64,000 nucleotides of DNA. Source: Ischnura elegans (taxonomy: Eukaryota > Arthropoda > Insecta > Odonata > Coenagrionidae). The translations under genes were made by a program, and so were the position numbers. The stretch is taken from assembly GCF_921293095.1 (NCBI RefSeq), contig NC_060251.1, forward strand, positions 98,566,566-98,630,565, in the 5' to 3' direction. Each line of letters starts with the position of its first letter. Positions within the stretch are counted from its first letter, which is position 1. This document shows, in pieces, positions 1-11,200 of the stretch. The notes under the pieces were generated by a model. The model was given only the letters and a program-made list of their open reading frames with translations, did no database searches and was not told where the DNA came from.

Positions 1-17
1 ATGTAAAAGGAAAGAAA

Positions 18-396
18 AATGGGCGTACCCAGCGAGGGGCAGGGGGTGGGGGGGCAGCTGCCCCCACTACAAGCAAAAATCGCAAGTCTTTAGGAAAAAT
101 CAGTACTGAATTGAAACGCAAGTATTCAACAAATTTTCTTTAAACCCACGAAAAATTATTTGTATTAGTATAAGATATGTAACTAAAATAAAACTATTTT
201 TTTCAAGGAAATAATCTCATTAACTAATAAAGCGCTGTATTAATTTTCTTAAAATGCTGCTTTTATTCACCTTTTCCATGCTAAAATGTCACAACTTGGT
301 TCGCCTCCCCCCCCTAGACCATTGCTTGCCTACCCCTCGACAATGGCTTGCCCCCCCCCACCCCCAACCCTAGTTTTGATCCTAGGTACGCCCTTG
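18..396. mobile_element. hAT-type MITE, family A (CAAGGGCGTACCCAG ends)
   Basis: A short non-coding element with inverted ends (GGGCGTACCCAG at the left, CTAGGTACGCCC at the right) flanked by a perfect 8-bp duplication GAAAGAAA (10-17 and 397-404). Eight-bp duplications are typical of hAT transposons, so this is read as a non-autonomous hAT derivative. Long G runs sit just inside the left end and C runs near the right end. Other copies lie at 3447-3677, 6962-7262 and about 55287-55621. Confidence 0.8.
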
Positions 397-404
397 GAAA
401 GAAA

Positions 405-747
405 TACCTCGTTATGAAAAGGCTTGAGTATAGGAGAGTGGAATTGAAAGCTGCATTAATCAATTAAATGTGCTTAGAATTGTTTACTTATGATGATGAT
501 ATCGAAATAAAACGTCCGAAGATATTTTGTAATTAAAATGCAATTACGAATTATTTTTTAATTTCAGAATACAATTAATATAAAAAAAAGTTGATCTAGT
601 CCGGTTGTGATGAATGAGCCCGCGTCTGTTGATTTTTTTAGGCCTTATCCCAAAAAGTAAAAGAGAGGTGCTATTTCCCTCTCGTCAGGCCACACCCTGA
701 ATATTCAGCGAGCGTACGGTATCCGGTGTAAAAAGACTTAATTTTAT
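405..747. other. Intergenic stretch with no recognised feature
   Basis: AT-rich sequence between a MITE and a LINE tail. I see no gene, long inverted repeat or tandem repeat in it. Confidence 0.5.
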
Positions 748-1035
748 ACAAAAGAAAGCCGAGTGATTCGTCAAAAACTGCTGCGGGCGAACATAAAGTG
801 TCAGGCAGACGTTGAACGAATTATGCTGGGAGCCGCTAGAGACTCGGATGCTACCCACTAGGCTTAGCTTGCTTGAGTAATTGAGAATAGATATCTTTCA
901 GAGCGACACGTAGAACATCATATTAGAACCCCACTGTACTTCCAGGTCCGACCGAAACGATAAATTAAGAGAGATATTTTCCCGAATGGATCGGTATGGG
1001 AATTTGTTTTCTCCCCGATCATTATAGGGATTTAA

Positions 1036-3332
1036 CCCTTCCGTGACTGTGCGGGGTAACTCAGTTACCCCAAATTATGTTAATGTTGAATATTTTTTAT
1101 TTTTGTTCCTTTGATATTTTTTGTATTTGAGCTGAACCACTATTTTTCTATTTGGGAGACGATTTTATTTTTTTACTTTTAAATTGCTTTTGAAAGCTTC
1201 AATTTTTATTGTTGGGGTAGTAACTGAGTTACCCCGCATAGCTGTTGGCGGGAAGAAAAAATACTTGTTTGTTATGTGAGTGCGTGGATAAAAGTTGAAT
1301 GCAATAAATTTTATTACATTATAACCTCAATAACGACAATATTCTGGATGATTACACCTTTTGTACTATTTTTAATTGTAATTTATGTGCTACTTATTAT
1401 TTTTATTTTCTTATGAAGTATCCAGGTTCACAATACAATAAATTAATCAATCAACAAATTTTATATTATTACTACAGTAACTTAGGTACCAATAACATAT
1501 TTCTTTTGTTAATACTGTAATGGTTCAACGTCGGTTGCCCGGATGAAAACCGCGAAAACCACCCATAAATGATAAACCTCATTAAGTTGCCAGTCAGGAC
1601 GATTTATCGAAAGATTTAATTTAGCATTACAATAAATGCGGGGGATTCCCGTTCGCAGCTTGTTTCGTGGTGAAGAGATCCAAATTGTAGTAAGACGCGT
1701 GACGACTCGGCGGCAGGTGAAGGTAGTTAAATAGGTTTCGTAGAAATACCCAAAGAAATGCAAGGACCTTTTCATTCAGCATTCGCACAAATATATTCAA
1801 AAATAAGAAACATCTTACATGAAATTTTTAACCTGATGAGTGAAAATGATTGGGTTAGTGATGAATGGATGAAATAATAAATGATTTATGCAATGGGCAT
1901 TTGAAATTACCATGAAACAATTTTTTAAAAATATCTAACAAAAGCCAAAATGTATGCCGTTAAGAGGACTTATTTCAATTATTAGACTTCGTTACACTTT
2001 TTATATCTGGGAAGTAATAAAGTCTGTCCCAATTACACATTTAAGTTCCGTTGCTGACTAAGTCTGAGCATAATGAGAAAAATCACTGAGGCGTCGATGA
2101 ATTGCACAAGGTACCTTAACAGTGGCGTATTGCTGCATACGGGGACAAGTACTCGGACACAGGGGTGGTATCACTGGGGTCAGGGCAATATAACTTTACG
2201 TGACCTGGATGACCACCGGATGACTCCATTCCTTAGTGCCGTGGTTCGGGCTGGACGCAGGCTCGTCTATCTTTGTGCGGCCTCCTATTTTCTCGGAGAC
2301 GGCAATTTGCGCGGCCTGGCTGCCCCTGGAACCTCCATGGCGACCACCTTTGGATTCCGAAGTTGATCGTCCGAATTGGTTTCCCGTCTTACACCGCTCG
2401 CTGCCTTATTTCTTCTGCCTCGTAATTTCACTTTTTCTCTTAGTGCAACCACTTTCTGGATATCGCACAGTCAGTAACACAATTAAGGATTCTCTTTTTT
2501 CTTGCGGTGCATTAGGCTTATATACATCTCCGAGGGAAAAGAGGGGGTTCCGACGCACACGCATACACACAAAAAAAATGAAAATAGGGGGATACCTTGG
2601 GCATTCGTCATAGCTGACCTTCACTCACACGGACTCGCTCACATCCACTCCACCTTGCATACTTGGGTGAAAAAAGGGAGGGGGAAGATAGGAAACGGGT
2701 GAGGATGGTGAACGAGGGGGTGAAGGCCAGGGTTGGGACGGCCGCTACCGTCACAATGCACATATGAGAAATTTAGAGAGACGCGCAGCTGGGAATTAAG
2801 GCTTGGGGGGGGGGGTGGTTTAGGCGCAACTAATACTGGGGGTATAGGAGGTATGGAATACCCGCCAGGATAAGCGGGAGATGCTGGGTGCCCTTCCCCA
2901 CACACTTTTTAAGATAAATGGTGCAAAATTGTGATTTTTACGGCTTTGTGGATGATATTTTAATAATCCTAACACTATTCTATAAGAAATATTAATCCAA
3001 TTTAGTAAAATGGATTAAACTTGAAACTTTCCCTGAGCTCTCGGGGGTGGGGGGGGGGTTATCCCCCAAACCTCCCCCCTCGCTGCGCCACTGTACAGTT
3101 ACTATAGAAAAATTTGAAAGATTCCTGCCATTTCGCATAAAATAAATGTAAAAACCTAAATGTTGGCTACAATTTAATTATAAAACAAGATTATATCATT
3201 AAAGAAAGAGTCATCGTGTTGAATTACAGGTAAGACTAAATTGCAACACATAATTTATGAATAATAAATGGAGTAATTGAGATACCCCACGCAGTCGTTC
3301 GCGTAATTTTTCTAAGCACAGTCACGGAAGGG
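1036..3332. mobile_element. Non-autonomous piggyBac-type element
   Basis: Bounded by TTAA at both sides (1032-1035 and 3333-3336), with inverted ends CCCTTCCGTGACTGTGC and its complement. TTAA duplication and CCYT-type ends are hallmarks of piggyBac. Next to the left end lies a subterminal inverted repeat built on GGGGTAACTCAGTTACCCC, repeated inverted near 1213-1238. No transposase coding region can be seen in the 2297 bp, so it would depend on an enzyme made elsewhere. It is inserted in a LINE tail and carries a hAT-type MITE (about 2783-3093), giving a three-level nest. Confidence 0.85.
2783..3093. mobile_element. hAT-type MITE, family B, inside the piggyBac element
   Basis: Matches the better-preserved copy at 36412-36717: GCGCAGCT near the start, the body phrase GGCGCAACTAATACTGGGG, then GGATTAAACTT and the end CTCGCTGCGCCACTG. 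Runs of G and C flank the central part. The left end is damaged and no duplication is evident. Confidence 0.65.
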
Positions 3333-3446
3333 TTAATAAAACCTTGGCGGAACTTTGTTCGAGCATTACTTTTTTATTTGTTAGCGGCTTGTGTTACCGC
3401 CACCCGCCGATTGAGGCAGCTTGCGGGGTTGTAACATATATAGATG

Positions 3447-3677
3447 CATGGGCGTAACCAGCGAGCGGCAGGAAAGGGCAGTCCCCCCCCCTTGAAGCAA
3501 AAATCGCAAATGTCCATAAGTTAAATAATTTTTTTTCTAGCAAATAATTTTTAAACCTAATAAAGAGCTGTGAAAGTTTCCTTAAAATGTTGATTTCATT
3601 CACCTTCTCCATGCCTAAATCTTACCTAAAACTTTGTTTTGATCCACCCCCTAGTTTTGATCCTGGGTACGCCCTTG
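3447..3677. mobile_element. hAT-type MITE, family A
   Basis: Inverted ends CATGGGCGTAACCAG and CTGGGTACGCCCTTG with a perfect 8-bp duplication TATAGATG (3439-3446, 3678-3685). It landed in the GATGTA-like tail of the LINE that ends at about 3438. Confidence 0.85.
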
Positions 3678-3696
3678 TATAGATGTAGATGCATTA

Positions 3697-3875
3697 ACCC
3701 GTTCAAGTGCGTGGCTGAAAAAATGCTCAGATTGATGCACCAACGAAATTAGAACAGGGGCTATTTCCTGGGCGTGCATTCATTTGCGCACTTTTGAGTG
3801 TTAGCACGGTATAATTTTGATGGTGAATGTGTTCACACATCTACTCGCGCGGATACACGCAGCGCGTGAACGTTT
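3697..3875. mobile_element. Harbinger-like MITE (TTA duplication)
   Basis: Flanked by TTA (3694-3696, 3876-3878), with partly matching inverted ends ACCCGTTCAAGTGCG and AAACGTTCACGCGCT. The centre carries AAATTAGAACAGGGGCTATTT (about 3746-3766), shared with the elements at 8213, 24215 and 35376. TTA/TWA duplication suggests the PIF/Harbinger superfamily; no transposase is present. Confidence 0.55.
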
Positions 3876-3878
3876 TTA

Positions 3879-5010
3879 GAGCCAGGCAGAGCAAACACAC
3901 ACTACGTGGAAATAAAAATTGCGTGGCGTATTGAAAAATATTTATGGCACTGTCCAAAAATAGATAATGTTTTATGAAAGTAGATATTGTAAAATTGTAT
4001 TTGCATTTCGCATTGAAATGCCTATTTTCCTCAGTATACTTGGCCGTTTTTGAACTGAGATAAAATTTTCAGGAGTGATCCCTATTTTGTATTTAAAATA
4101 AAATCGAAATTGATTTTGTGCAGCTCTGGGATTGGGAAAGAAATACCTCCAAAGTGGAGGATATTATAAGTTTTCTCCTTTTTTTGCAGTGGGAATACGC
4201 GTCATCTTTCTGGTAATAAGGGTAGGTAGGTATATATTTTGGAGGATACTAACTACAGGTGAGATCACTTGTTCACAGCAATTAGGGTAGAATATCATAA
4301 TATTTGAATTGCCACCACCTGCAAACATAGATGTGGACTGGCAAAAATTAAATCATAATCCTAATAAATACCCAAGCTATGAAGATATTAAAAAAATATA
4401 TAATTTTACACTAGAAGCTGTATAAATGATGAAGCATATTCAGTTGTAAGAACTAAAAAAATTGAACCAATAATAATTATAAGTTATTTTTCAATTAATT
4501 GTACTCCATTATAGATAGATATCCTGGACAACCCCAGAGGGTAAGTCTGTATCAAGAAAGTTATATAATTTTGATGAAAATTGAACCATCTTAAGGAAAG
4601 TGCTAAAATATATTCTTACGTAAGGTTTTGTTAAACTTGAGGTCTATCTAGCTACTTGTAAACTGTGGCAAACTTTTAAAGTTATATTAGCTCTAATTCC
4701 ATTCTATAATCAAACAAATGATTGTTCGTAGACATTGCTCTGGAGAGTTTTTGTGGACGTTCGAAGGTCATTCTTGTTTTCCAAGCGCAAAGGTTACCTG
4801 ACGGGTCGTTCATCCTCTGCTTACTGTCACCACGGGCTGTTATCTAGGCTGTAAGAATGATTCCTATCACCTAGGACTTATGCTTGATAATACACATCAC
4901 GCAAGGTCGTGATGTCGCTGTCTTACCATCTTATGTTCCGTATCTCCTGATGGCCGTCACTTCATACCCTTGAGAGGATATCGGTCAAGCCCCATTCCTT
5001 GGGTGAAGTT
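3879..5010. other. 5' flank of the channel gene, no feature recognised
   Basis: AT-rich upstream sequence with no coding segment or repeat that I recognise. Any regulatory sites of the channel gene would lie here, but none can be named from the sequence. Confidence 0.4.
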
Positions 5011-5048
5011 CTTTTAAAAGGCGATTCCAGGGAATTGCCTCACTGCAG
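5011..5048 (+). promoter_or_regulatory. Possible core promoter of the channel gene
   Basis: CTTTTAAAAG (5011-5020) is TATA-like and lies about 28 bp before CCTCACTGCAGTC, which resembles an initiator. If used, the 5' untranslated leader before the ATG at 5055 would be only about 15 nt. This is inference from spacing alone; an upstream noncoding exon is equally possible. Confidence 0.25.
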
Positions 5049-5054
5049 TCAAAT

Positions 5055-5281
5055 ATGATCGGAAGCGAGTCCCCATTTATGCGTCCTACTAAGGATTTAA
5101 GCCTCAAGAAGACGAAGAAAAAGGGAAGGCACTTCGACCGTCCAGCCAAGGTTAAGACGGGTAGGAAACCTGGAGTCTTTGGTTCGATCCTCCGCCAAGC
5201 CGGTCAATACTGCAAATTTACTTCTATTCATGGATTGAAATACATAGTGATGGCTGCCAAGAGAAGGAAATTTGCAGAAAG
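5055..5281 (+). CDS. Channel exon 1: cytoplasmic N-terminus
   Basis: Codes for 75 residues plus two bases of a serine codon. A lysine/arginine-rich tail precedes the family-typical YCKFTSIHGLKYI. The first ATG at 5055 is the natural start because the family motif begins about 50 residues later. Donor G|GTGAGT. Confidence 0.9.
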
Positions 5282-8200
5282 GTGAGTAATAGTCTTTATC
5301 GCAATAAGTACGCCATTAGGCCTGATAACTTTGGTGTTGGTCATTTCTGGCTATTTATTTGTTATTTCTTGTCTCTTGAGTTTGAGTTGAACTATTAATA
5401 AAAAAAGCATGTCACTTGAGCGTATTTTACCACACTATCATTCTGTGTGACTTTTTTCTCCAATGTTTAACACTGCATATTAGCATGATTAAATAACAAT
5501 TCTGATTCATGTTTGTGCAAATAATGGGTAAAATATGCTTGGCAAGTAATCTTTTGAATGCAAAATAAAATTAATACAATGCTGACTTTACCGGCTCGGC
5601 ACCACTTTCATTTGATATTGAATCGATGGATTATACAGATTAATTATCTAATGCCTATTTTATTAGGGTAAATCCGAGTTAGATTGCGCTGCAGGACAAC
5701 TAGTTAATCAATCTGGTCTCAAAAAGTCACTCAGACGTCACCTACGCTCACTCAACTATAAATAATTAAATACTGATACCCATTTCTAAAGTGAAGCGAA
5801 TAAATTGCGTATCTGACCATGAGTTGAACCTGTAGAATTAAGCTCCGTTTACGTACAAAGGAAATGGCGAAGCTTTGAATTTTTTTCTCAGCTCATTCAT
5901 TTTAGGATGAGATAGCGACTTGGAAGATAAGGTATTTGGATCGAATAAGAGAGTTTATGCACCTCAAAATGCAATATTCATTCATTCATAGTTTTGCGCT
6001 TTCCTGATTAAAATACATGGGAGTCAGCAAAATCTGTGGGGCCAGTTATTTCTCAGAGAACCAAAAGAAGTATTCTAATATTCATAGGCGGTATTAACTT
6101 AGTTAATTAAACTCACGCATATAATCAAGCGGAGGGCATGCATATTTCAAATTTCAATCTTATTAAAACTGTGAAGTGTTGCGATAGTGTTGGAAATCCT
6201 GTAAGAAATTTCAGTTCGTGTTTATGCCATTTTTAAATCTTTCTTGTGATAAATTCAAATTAGAAGTATATTAGTGGACCTAAGTGGGTACAAATGCTTA
6301 TATTTAAGTCCTAAACGACGTCATTTGAGATGTGACCAGGTGTGTGTACTTTAAAATATGGCTGATGGTGATCACGAAAAAAATCATATTTTTGGCGTAA
6401 TAGTACGGAAAATAGATGTAGGTACTAGCAGTAATTTGCCATCGCATCCATTGCTACTTTGCTACTCCTGGGGAAATTAATTGGGAAAATGGCACGAAAA
6501 GGCAGTATTTTTCTATCATTTTCGCGAAGTTTCAATGAATAAATGGAACTGTGGCTTGAGGTTGATACAACTTAAATTTTAATGTTACGAATAGATGCAA
6601 ATTGGGTTGTAAACATTCGAAAATTAACAATTAAACCAAACCTCAATTATGTGATTTTCGGTCACAATTGCCGTGAATTTTTATCGTGCATTCGTGCGAA
6701 TTTCGTGTGTTCTGTTGTGTTATTCATTAATTAATTAAATTTTTTGTTCTCTAAAAACTATGAAAACGACGCAAGGTGGCGTTAATTTTTTTGCCGCTTT
6801 GTTACCTTTGTGGTGGGGATCAATATTTTCGCTAGTAACGTATCTATTGTTTACAATATCGAATGCATCGGTCTTTCATTATTGCAGATATTTACTAACT
6901 GTTAACAATATCGAATGGATTTGTTTTTCTTTGTTGCTAATATTTATCAACTGATAACAATCAAGGGCGTACCCAGGACCAAGACTAGAGGAGGCAAGCC
7001 GTTGTCAATCAAGTTATAACACAGAAAAGTTTAAAGAAACTAACATTTCAAGAAAGTTATGACGGCGCTTTATTAGTTTGTTAAATTTTTTGTTCAAAAA
7101 TCAAATATTTTTATGCTAATTAAATGCTCTATACTAATATCATTCTTCTTAGGTTTAAAGGAAATTTGTTCAAAACTTTCACTCTGAGCTACATTTACTT
7201 TTGCTTCTATGGGGGTGGGGGGGGCAGCTGCCCCCTCATGCCCCCCGCTGGATACGCCCATGAAAACAATGTCGAATTCATTTTGTTTTTCTTTGTTGCG
7301 GATATTTATCTACTGATAACGATTTCGAATGTATTTATTTTTGTTTATAATACACGGTCTCAGGCGTTATTTTGTGGAATTGCTTCATTATGGAATAAAA
7401 TAAAATAACTTTGTTTTATTCCACACTTTATTTTAAATAGCACGACCCGGGTTTCAGCATCTAGTGATATCATCAGGTGATCAATGCTATCATCAGGTGA
7501 TCAGTGCTATCATCAGGTGATCAGTGCTATCATCAGGTGATCAGCTATCACCTGATGATAGCACTAGATGCTGAAACCCGGGTCGTGCTATTAAATAAAG
7601 TATGGAATAAAACAAAGTTATTTTATTCTATTATTTTTGTTTGTTGCGGATTTATCCTGTCTGGTAATACCTGATGATAGCTTTAGATACTGAAACCCGG
7701 GTCGTGCTATTTAAAATTAAGTGTGGAATAAAATAAAGGTATTTTATTTTATTCTACAATTTTTGTTTGTCGCGGATTTATCCTGTCGGCAGCACCCTGT
7801 GGGCCGTGACGTGCTCGGCGTGCGTGGCTTCCACCGTGATTCTGTCGTTCACGTCGTGGCAGCGCTACAGCAGCAGCCCCACGCTCGTCTCGCTGGAGAG
7901 CACCAGCCACCCCGTGTGGAGCGTCCCCTTCCCTGCCGTCACGCTCTGCAATGTCAACAAGGTCCACAAACCGGCAGCCATCGCACTTGCGCAATCCGTC
8001 TGGTAATACCTATCTCAGATCATGAAAAAGAATCCTCAGAAGCAAACAACTCCTTCAACTGTTAATCGACCTGATATTTTTAGCATATTGACTCTGCTTC
8101 TCACACACTGAAAATAAAAATAATCGTAAATAATAGAAAAACTAATATTCAAGCCAAGAAATTGCGCATCTGGCCATCTTGATCTCCCGGGTTGCGCTCC

Positions 8201-11200
8201 ATTTAAATCTTAAGGCCTGTTTTCACAGTACATTAACACGTACAGGTTAATGTCTAAATGTATGAACGCGAGAATGAACGCCAAAATGCACTGTGTTACC
8301 ACCCAACTTGTGCGAATGCATGCACAGAAAATAGAACCTGTTCTAATTTGGTTCATGCATTCGTACATGTTCCGTTCCGGTCCACAAAAATCATTCACGC
8401 AAACAGACATTAACTCGTACGTGTTAATGTATCGTGTAAACAGGCCTTTAGAGCTAGGATTAGTAGAGGGCGGGTAGCCAATTCAATTTCTAGCAGTGAT
8501 TGTGATTGAAAGGAAACATCTTCAGGGATAGCATATTTTTGGAAGAAGGAAAGTTAATTAGTGTATACAATGCTGCTCCCTGTCTAACTTTTAAGATAAC
8601 TGCAATTAATTCACAGATACTTGGCGTTCATATTGAACTTCCGTTTCGCACTTATCTCTTTCCATAAGTAGGCTTAATTTGACCAACTTCAAATATAAAT
8701 TAATAAATGGATTAAGTTATTGCAAGGTAACAAGGGCGGATTCAGGATTTTGGGGGGGCCACCAGAGTCTGACAGCCAAACGGTTCTTAATTCTAATATA
8801 AAAGTTATTGATATGTAAATATTTATAAATTTTATATTAAAATGTACACTTTATCAATAGTTGTATTAAAAATACCGTCTATTTTTTTAACGTCTGGGAG
8901 GTGGGCACGTGCCCCCGTTCCCCCTCTCCCCCTAAATATGATAATGCAAAATGCAAGGTTCAATAGCATATTTGTGGTAATAGGGTAGTTTCCTTCATCA
9001 AAGAAAACGAAAGGCATTGATTGCGATTCGTTACCAATAATTAGTATTCATAATATACAAATTATTTGGTTTTATAAATCCCAGTTCAGACGAATGGCAA
9101 TGGTCATTTTTAATCGCATTTGAAAAAGGTCAGATTGGCGCCCATGTGATGCCACTCCACATGACGTCGCAGGGACCTAGTTTCTACACGAGTAAATAGG
9201 AGTTTTACATCGTCTGAGATTACCAATGCATGCATGAGGCACAGAGATCAGGGAAACATGTCTTAATAATCACCTATTAAAACTGGCTGTGGTCGGAAAG
9301 TTTCCTTCGTTTGATAAGGTATTAATAGTACATAATTAAGCCAAGCGCTACCTGCTAGCAGGGTAGTCTGCTACCTGCTAGCAGCCTGCATCCCAGCAAA
9401 GCACATACCCTCGCCCAAGGTCACCTCACTTTGCGGCAGCGGGAACCAGAATGACGTCACACGGGCTTTTCCCGGCATTCATACTTAGCCGTCGCGTTTT
9501 CGCGCGCTTGAAATTTTTCACTTTTCATTTCATCGAGAAAAATAGATATCGTCATTTAAAAATCTAAAAATGTGAAATGTGTACTCCAGGAGTAATAATC
9601 TATCGATTTAGGCAACAAAAAATAAAAGGAAACCACCCTATTCGATAGCAAAAACGAGTGTGGGTTTTCTTCATGAGCCTCATATGCTAGGAATGGTAGG
9701 ATGTAGGAATATGGCTATGGTGGGCGGAGATGGGTTAAAAACTAGTATTCCTGGAGTGCAATCTCGCACGTGGAGCTATTTTTAGGAGAGATATTTCATT
9801 TAAAAACGTGAGGCGAAGACGTCAGATATCTTGAAACCTAGCGACTCAACAACTTAATAAACTACTCAGGGAAAAATTTTTTCTTTCCAACTGTTTTTGA
9901 ACCCTTTTGAAACTGTTTTGTAACACCAAAATCTATCATAGAGCTTCTGTGGAACTCATTTCCACTCACTTGTACCAACAATTGGAAATATGAAGACGTT
10001 TCTAACTCATTTGTAATCCCCTTACGAACTCCTTTGTAAAGAGTGCGTTCGTGTGGAACTGCTTTCTACACATTTGGAACTCCTTTTGAACGATTCGACT
10101 GGATTTCCAGACGTCATCATTCATATTGTAATTGCTGTGTACGGAGAAGATTCATGTGTTACTGCTTTCTACACATTTGGAACTACTTTTGAACGATTCG
10201 ACAGGATTTCCAGACGTCATCATTCGTATTGTAACTGCTGCGTACGGAGAAGATTCATGTGTAACTGCTTTCCATACGTTTGCATTTCTTGTTGAACGAC
10301 TCCATGCGATTTAGAGACGTTATCATTTGTTTTGGAACTGTCTTCTACGCGCCAACATACCATGGCCAGGTTCAGTCTGATTCGTTTGGTCGAGAAAACC
10401 AAAATTCTTTAATATATGTATATGCAATAGAAATGCATGAGCGGTTTCAGAAATAATAGTAAGTAGGTTAATAAAAACGGAGCTCCCAAATATTCACTCG
10501 AATGAGGTTAAATAATAATTATTCTATTTTCCTTGTTGCTTAAATCGTATTTTTGGGGCCGTTTTGAAATGCGACACGGTTATCTTCACTACGTACCGAG
10601 AATCTTGGTTGCGTAAATTAAGGTATTCAATAGCAACATCATGGCAAACGTCGTAAATAATGTCGTTTTTTGGCGTTTCCAAGTCTTTCAGACTCCTGTG
10701 AGGCGTAATACCAATAGAAACCTGGTCGATCGTTTGAGTCAGGATCACGACTTGAGTAAATTTCTAGAATACGCCCCTCAGTCTGTGTATTATTTATTTT
10801 CAGGGACAAACTTGGACTCAACATGGAACACACTTTGCATTACCTGAAGCAGCTACCCCTACTCATTCGGCCGGATAGAGTTAACTTAACCAACGCCCAT
10901 GAAGTTGCCAAAGCACTTCGCGAAATGGGATACGGACCCGAAGCCCTCATGATGAAAGTACGTATCAACACATTCTCATAAACTTTCACTTTGATTAGTG
11001 GTTATTTCTTCGAATAAATTTTTCATTTGAGGTAATACAATAACATTCTTATCAGCGTGCATCATCAACATCTGTTAAGAGTCCTAAGATTGATTTGACG
11101 CATCTCTATATTCCTCTCTCATATCCGCTAGCCTTTTTATAACTACGTATTTCTTCTATTTTACATCTTTTATAACCTATGATATGTAACTTATTCGGTG

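Larger units (their letters stand above)
748..3438 (+). mobile_element. LINE 3' tail (CR1/Jockey-like), split by a piggyBac element
   Basis: Two pieces of one non-LTR retrotransposon tail, about 748-1031 and 3337-3438, separated by the piggyBac-type insertion 1036-3332. The left piece aligns by eye with 15412-15660, which still reads as the C-terminal region of a LINE polyprotein; the right piece holds the 3' untranslated end (AGCATTAC, CTTTTTATTTG, ACCGCCACCCGCCGATT, GGCAGCTTGCGGGG). The end runs into GATGTA-like simple sequence. Coding potential is lost. Confidence 0.65.

Noticed and set aside
2236-2613. A 125-codon open frame inside the piggyBac-type element
   Set aside because: No transposase-like or other motif; overlapping open frames on both strands point to a composition effect.
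7480-7555. A CRISPR-like array of 20-bp repeats
   Set aside because: The repeats are directly adjacent without unique spacers, and the setting is a eukaryotic intron.
7749-7994. Open frame antisense to channel exon 2
   Set aside because: It mirrors a GC-rich true exon on the other strand; no independent motif.
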